A stretch of DNA of 64,000 nucleotides, from assembly GCF_000753865.1 (NCBI RefSeq), contig NZ_JQFW01000015.1:226541-290540 (forward strand), in the 5' to 3' direction. The stretch comes from Alteromonas sp. LOR. GTDB taxonomy: Bacteria; Pseudomonadota; Gammaproteobacteria; Enterobacterales; Alteromonadaceae. Every line of letters starts with the position of its first letter. Position 1 is the stretch's first letter. The position numbers were made by a program, and so were the translations under genes. Below the pieces are notes generated by a model. That model was not told the origin of the DNA. It saw only the letters and a list, made by a program, of their open reading frames with translations, and did no database searches. Below, piece after piece: positions 63,320 to 64,000 of this stretch.

Positions 63320-63764
63320 GCCTAATGCATTTGAATTACTGCTAAGAGTTCGATATGCCGAATGCGACACTCAAAATGTTGTATTTAACGCACGATATGC
63401 TGACTACGCAGACTTAGCCGCCACTGAGTTTATGCGAGCGCTAATAGGTGGGTATCAAGCATTAACAAACCAAGGCTTAGATAATCAAGTCGTCAATCTC
63501 AATATATCATGGCAAAACTCAGCGAAATTCGACGACATTTTGTGCTTGTCGGTGCATGTAAGCAAAGTTGGCAATACATCTTTTACGATGCAAATTGATA
63601 TGCTGAATTGGCAAACTAACCACGCTGTAGCATCGGCTGAAATTGTCTATGTGATGGTCGATTCACTGACATTTGAAAAGAAACCCGTACCCCATGAATT
63701 TAAAGCAACGTTATTGAAAGGGGCCCCAGGAAAAACGATGAACCTAGCAGGCATTGAGCTTTAG
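63306..63764 (+). CDS. 4-hydroxybenzoyl-CoA thioesterase-type acyl-CoA thioesterase
   Basis: ATG 63306 with AAGGA upstream gives 152 aa. The hot-dog fold signature VRYAECDTQNVVFNARYADYA contains the Asp/His-neighbour region of the 4HBT family, although the usual active-site Asp sits in a CDTQ context. It should hydrolyse acyl- or aroyl-CoA. Its start overlaps the rhomboid stop, so the two are translationally coupled. Confidence 0.9.
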   Translation: MTNVKPNAFELLLRVRYAECDTQNVVFNARYADYADLAATEFMRALIGGYQALTNQGLDNQVVNLNISWQNSAKFDDILCLSVHVSKVGNTSFTMQIDMLNWQTNHAVASAEIVYVMVDSLTFEKKPVPHEFKATLLKGAPGKTMNLAGIEL

Positions 63765-63907
63765 TTTTGACGCTTCAACAGTAACCAATCTCACAACGTG
63801 TTAAAAGCTCTAGTGAGCGAGTTACAATAAAACGCCAAAATATTCTTTATCAATTTATTAGTGCGCGAAATGTCTGAGTGCTTGAAAAGAACCCATGCTA
63901 TGTTTAT

Positions 63908-64000
63908 TTACAGTGATTCTAATTGTTCAATATAACTCGCTGGCGAGGTTATTTTATCCGTCGTTAACCTTTTAAGCTTTTTTAGCATGTCAGATGGGAT
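63908..64000 (-). CDS. possible C-terminal fragment of a gene running off the window
   Basis: The last 93 bp on the minus strand are open and read SDMLKKLKRLTTDKITSP, then ASYIEQLESL and a stop. The composition looks protein-like (charged, helical), and the frame has no start inside the window. Family not recognised. Confidence 0.4.
   Translation of the reverse strand: MPSDMLKKLKRLTTDKITSPASYIEQLESL

Overview
The window looks like a chromosomal segment of a marine gammaproteobacterium, most likely Alteromonas or a close relative. The evidence is moderate GC content, the block tsaD / rpsU-yqeY-dnaG-rpoD with plsY, folB, folK and uppP beside it, the srkA...dsbA neighbourhood, two large TonB-dependent receptors, and stand-alone RdgC, RlmG, CcoG and SulP genes. 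The genus is an inference from gene order and protein style; no 16S gene, tRNA, prophage, CRISPR array or intact transposase is present.

Layout. 1-9.2 kb (minus strand): a phosphate-starvation block, phoB-phoR-PstS-like binding protein, followed by a large beta-rich lipoprotein and a TonB-dependent receptor. PHO-box-like repeats precede phoB and the lipoprotein. 9.3-17.3 kb: orphan sensor kinase, rdgC, a cupin-type repressor divergent from a BenE-type carrier with two palindromic operators between them, an HDOD protein, and an M49-like peptidase lipoprotein. 17.4-28.7 kb: hinT, uppP-folK-folB, plsY, an NPP-type phosphodiesterase, tsaD, then the macromolecular synthesis operon. 29-37.2 kb: a chemoreceptor, a porin with a small PstS-like protein, and an RND efflux pair. 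37.3-42 kb: a lipoprotein Nudix hydrolase and a probable sugar-acid pathway (class II aldolase, enolase-superfamily dehydratase, lactonase-like amidohydrolase, SDR). 42-48 kb: acyl-CoA dehydrogenase, DUF3016 protein, FNR-type promoter, ccoG and srkA. 48-51.8 kb: cobalamin riboswitch, btuB-like receptor, a 267-bp repeat element and dsbA. 52-64 kb: small housekeeping and accessory genes (HD phosphohydrolase, ybiB, two VOC proteins, SulP, PAP2, BolA, AlkB, rlmG, cyclophilin, rhomboid, thioesterase).

Most distinctive signal. A family of non-coding, terminal-inverted-repeat elements occurs four times. Two full copies (267 bp each) lie just upstream of dsbA and of a rhomboid gene. Each has 26-bp ends, two internal stem-loops and a 12-nt complementarity between the two loops. 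Two internally deleted copies (51 and 54 bp) lie exactly at the stop codons of a sensor kinase and of dnaG and supply those stop codons. The ends begin and finish with TA, as in IS630/Tc1-type MITEs, but no transposase is present. The window is also unusually rich in short tandem repeats: 11-25 bp units in intergenic DNA and in the riboswitch, and in-frame 12-18 bp units inside several genes.

Regulation readable from the sequence: PHO boxes, a class II FNR site before ccoG, a cobalamin riboswitch before btuB, twin operators before the BenE-like gene, and an intrinsic terminator between rpsU and the rest of the macromolecular synthesis operon. All assignments come from reading the sequence and family knowledge; no database search was run.
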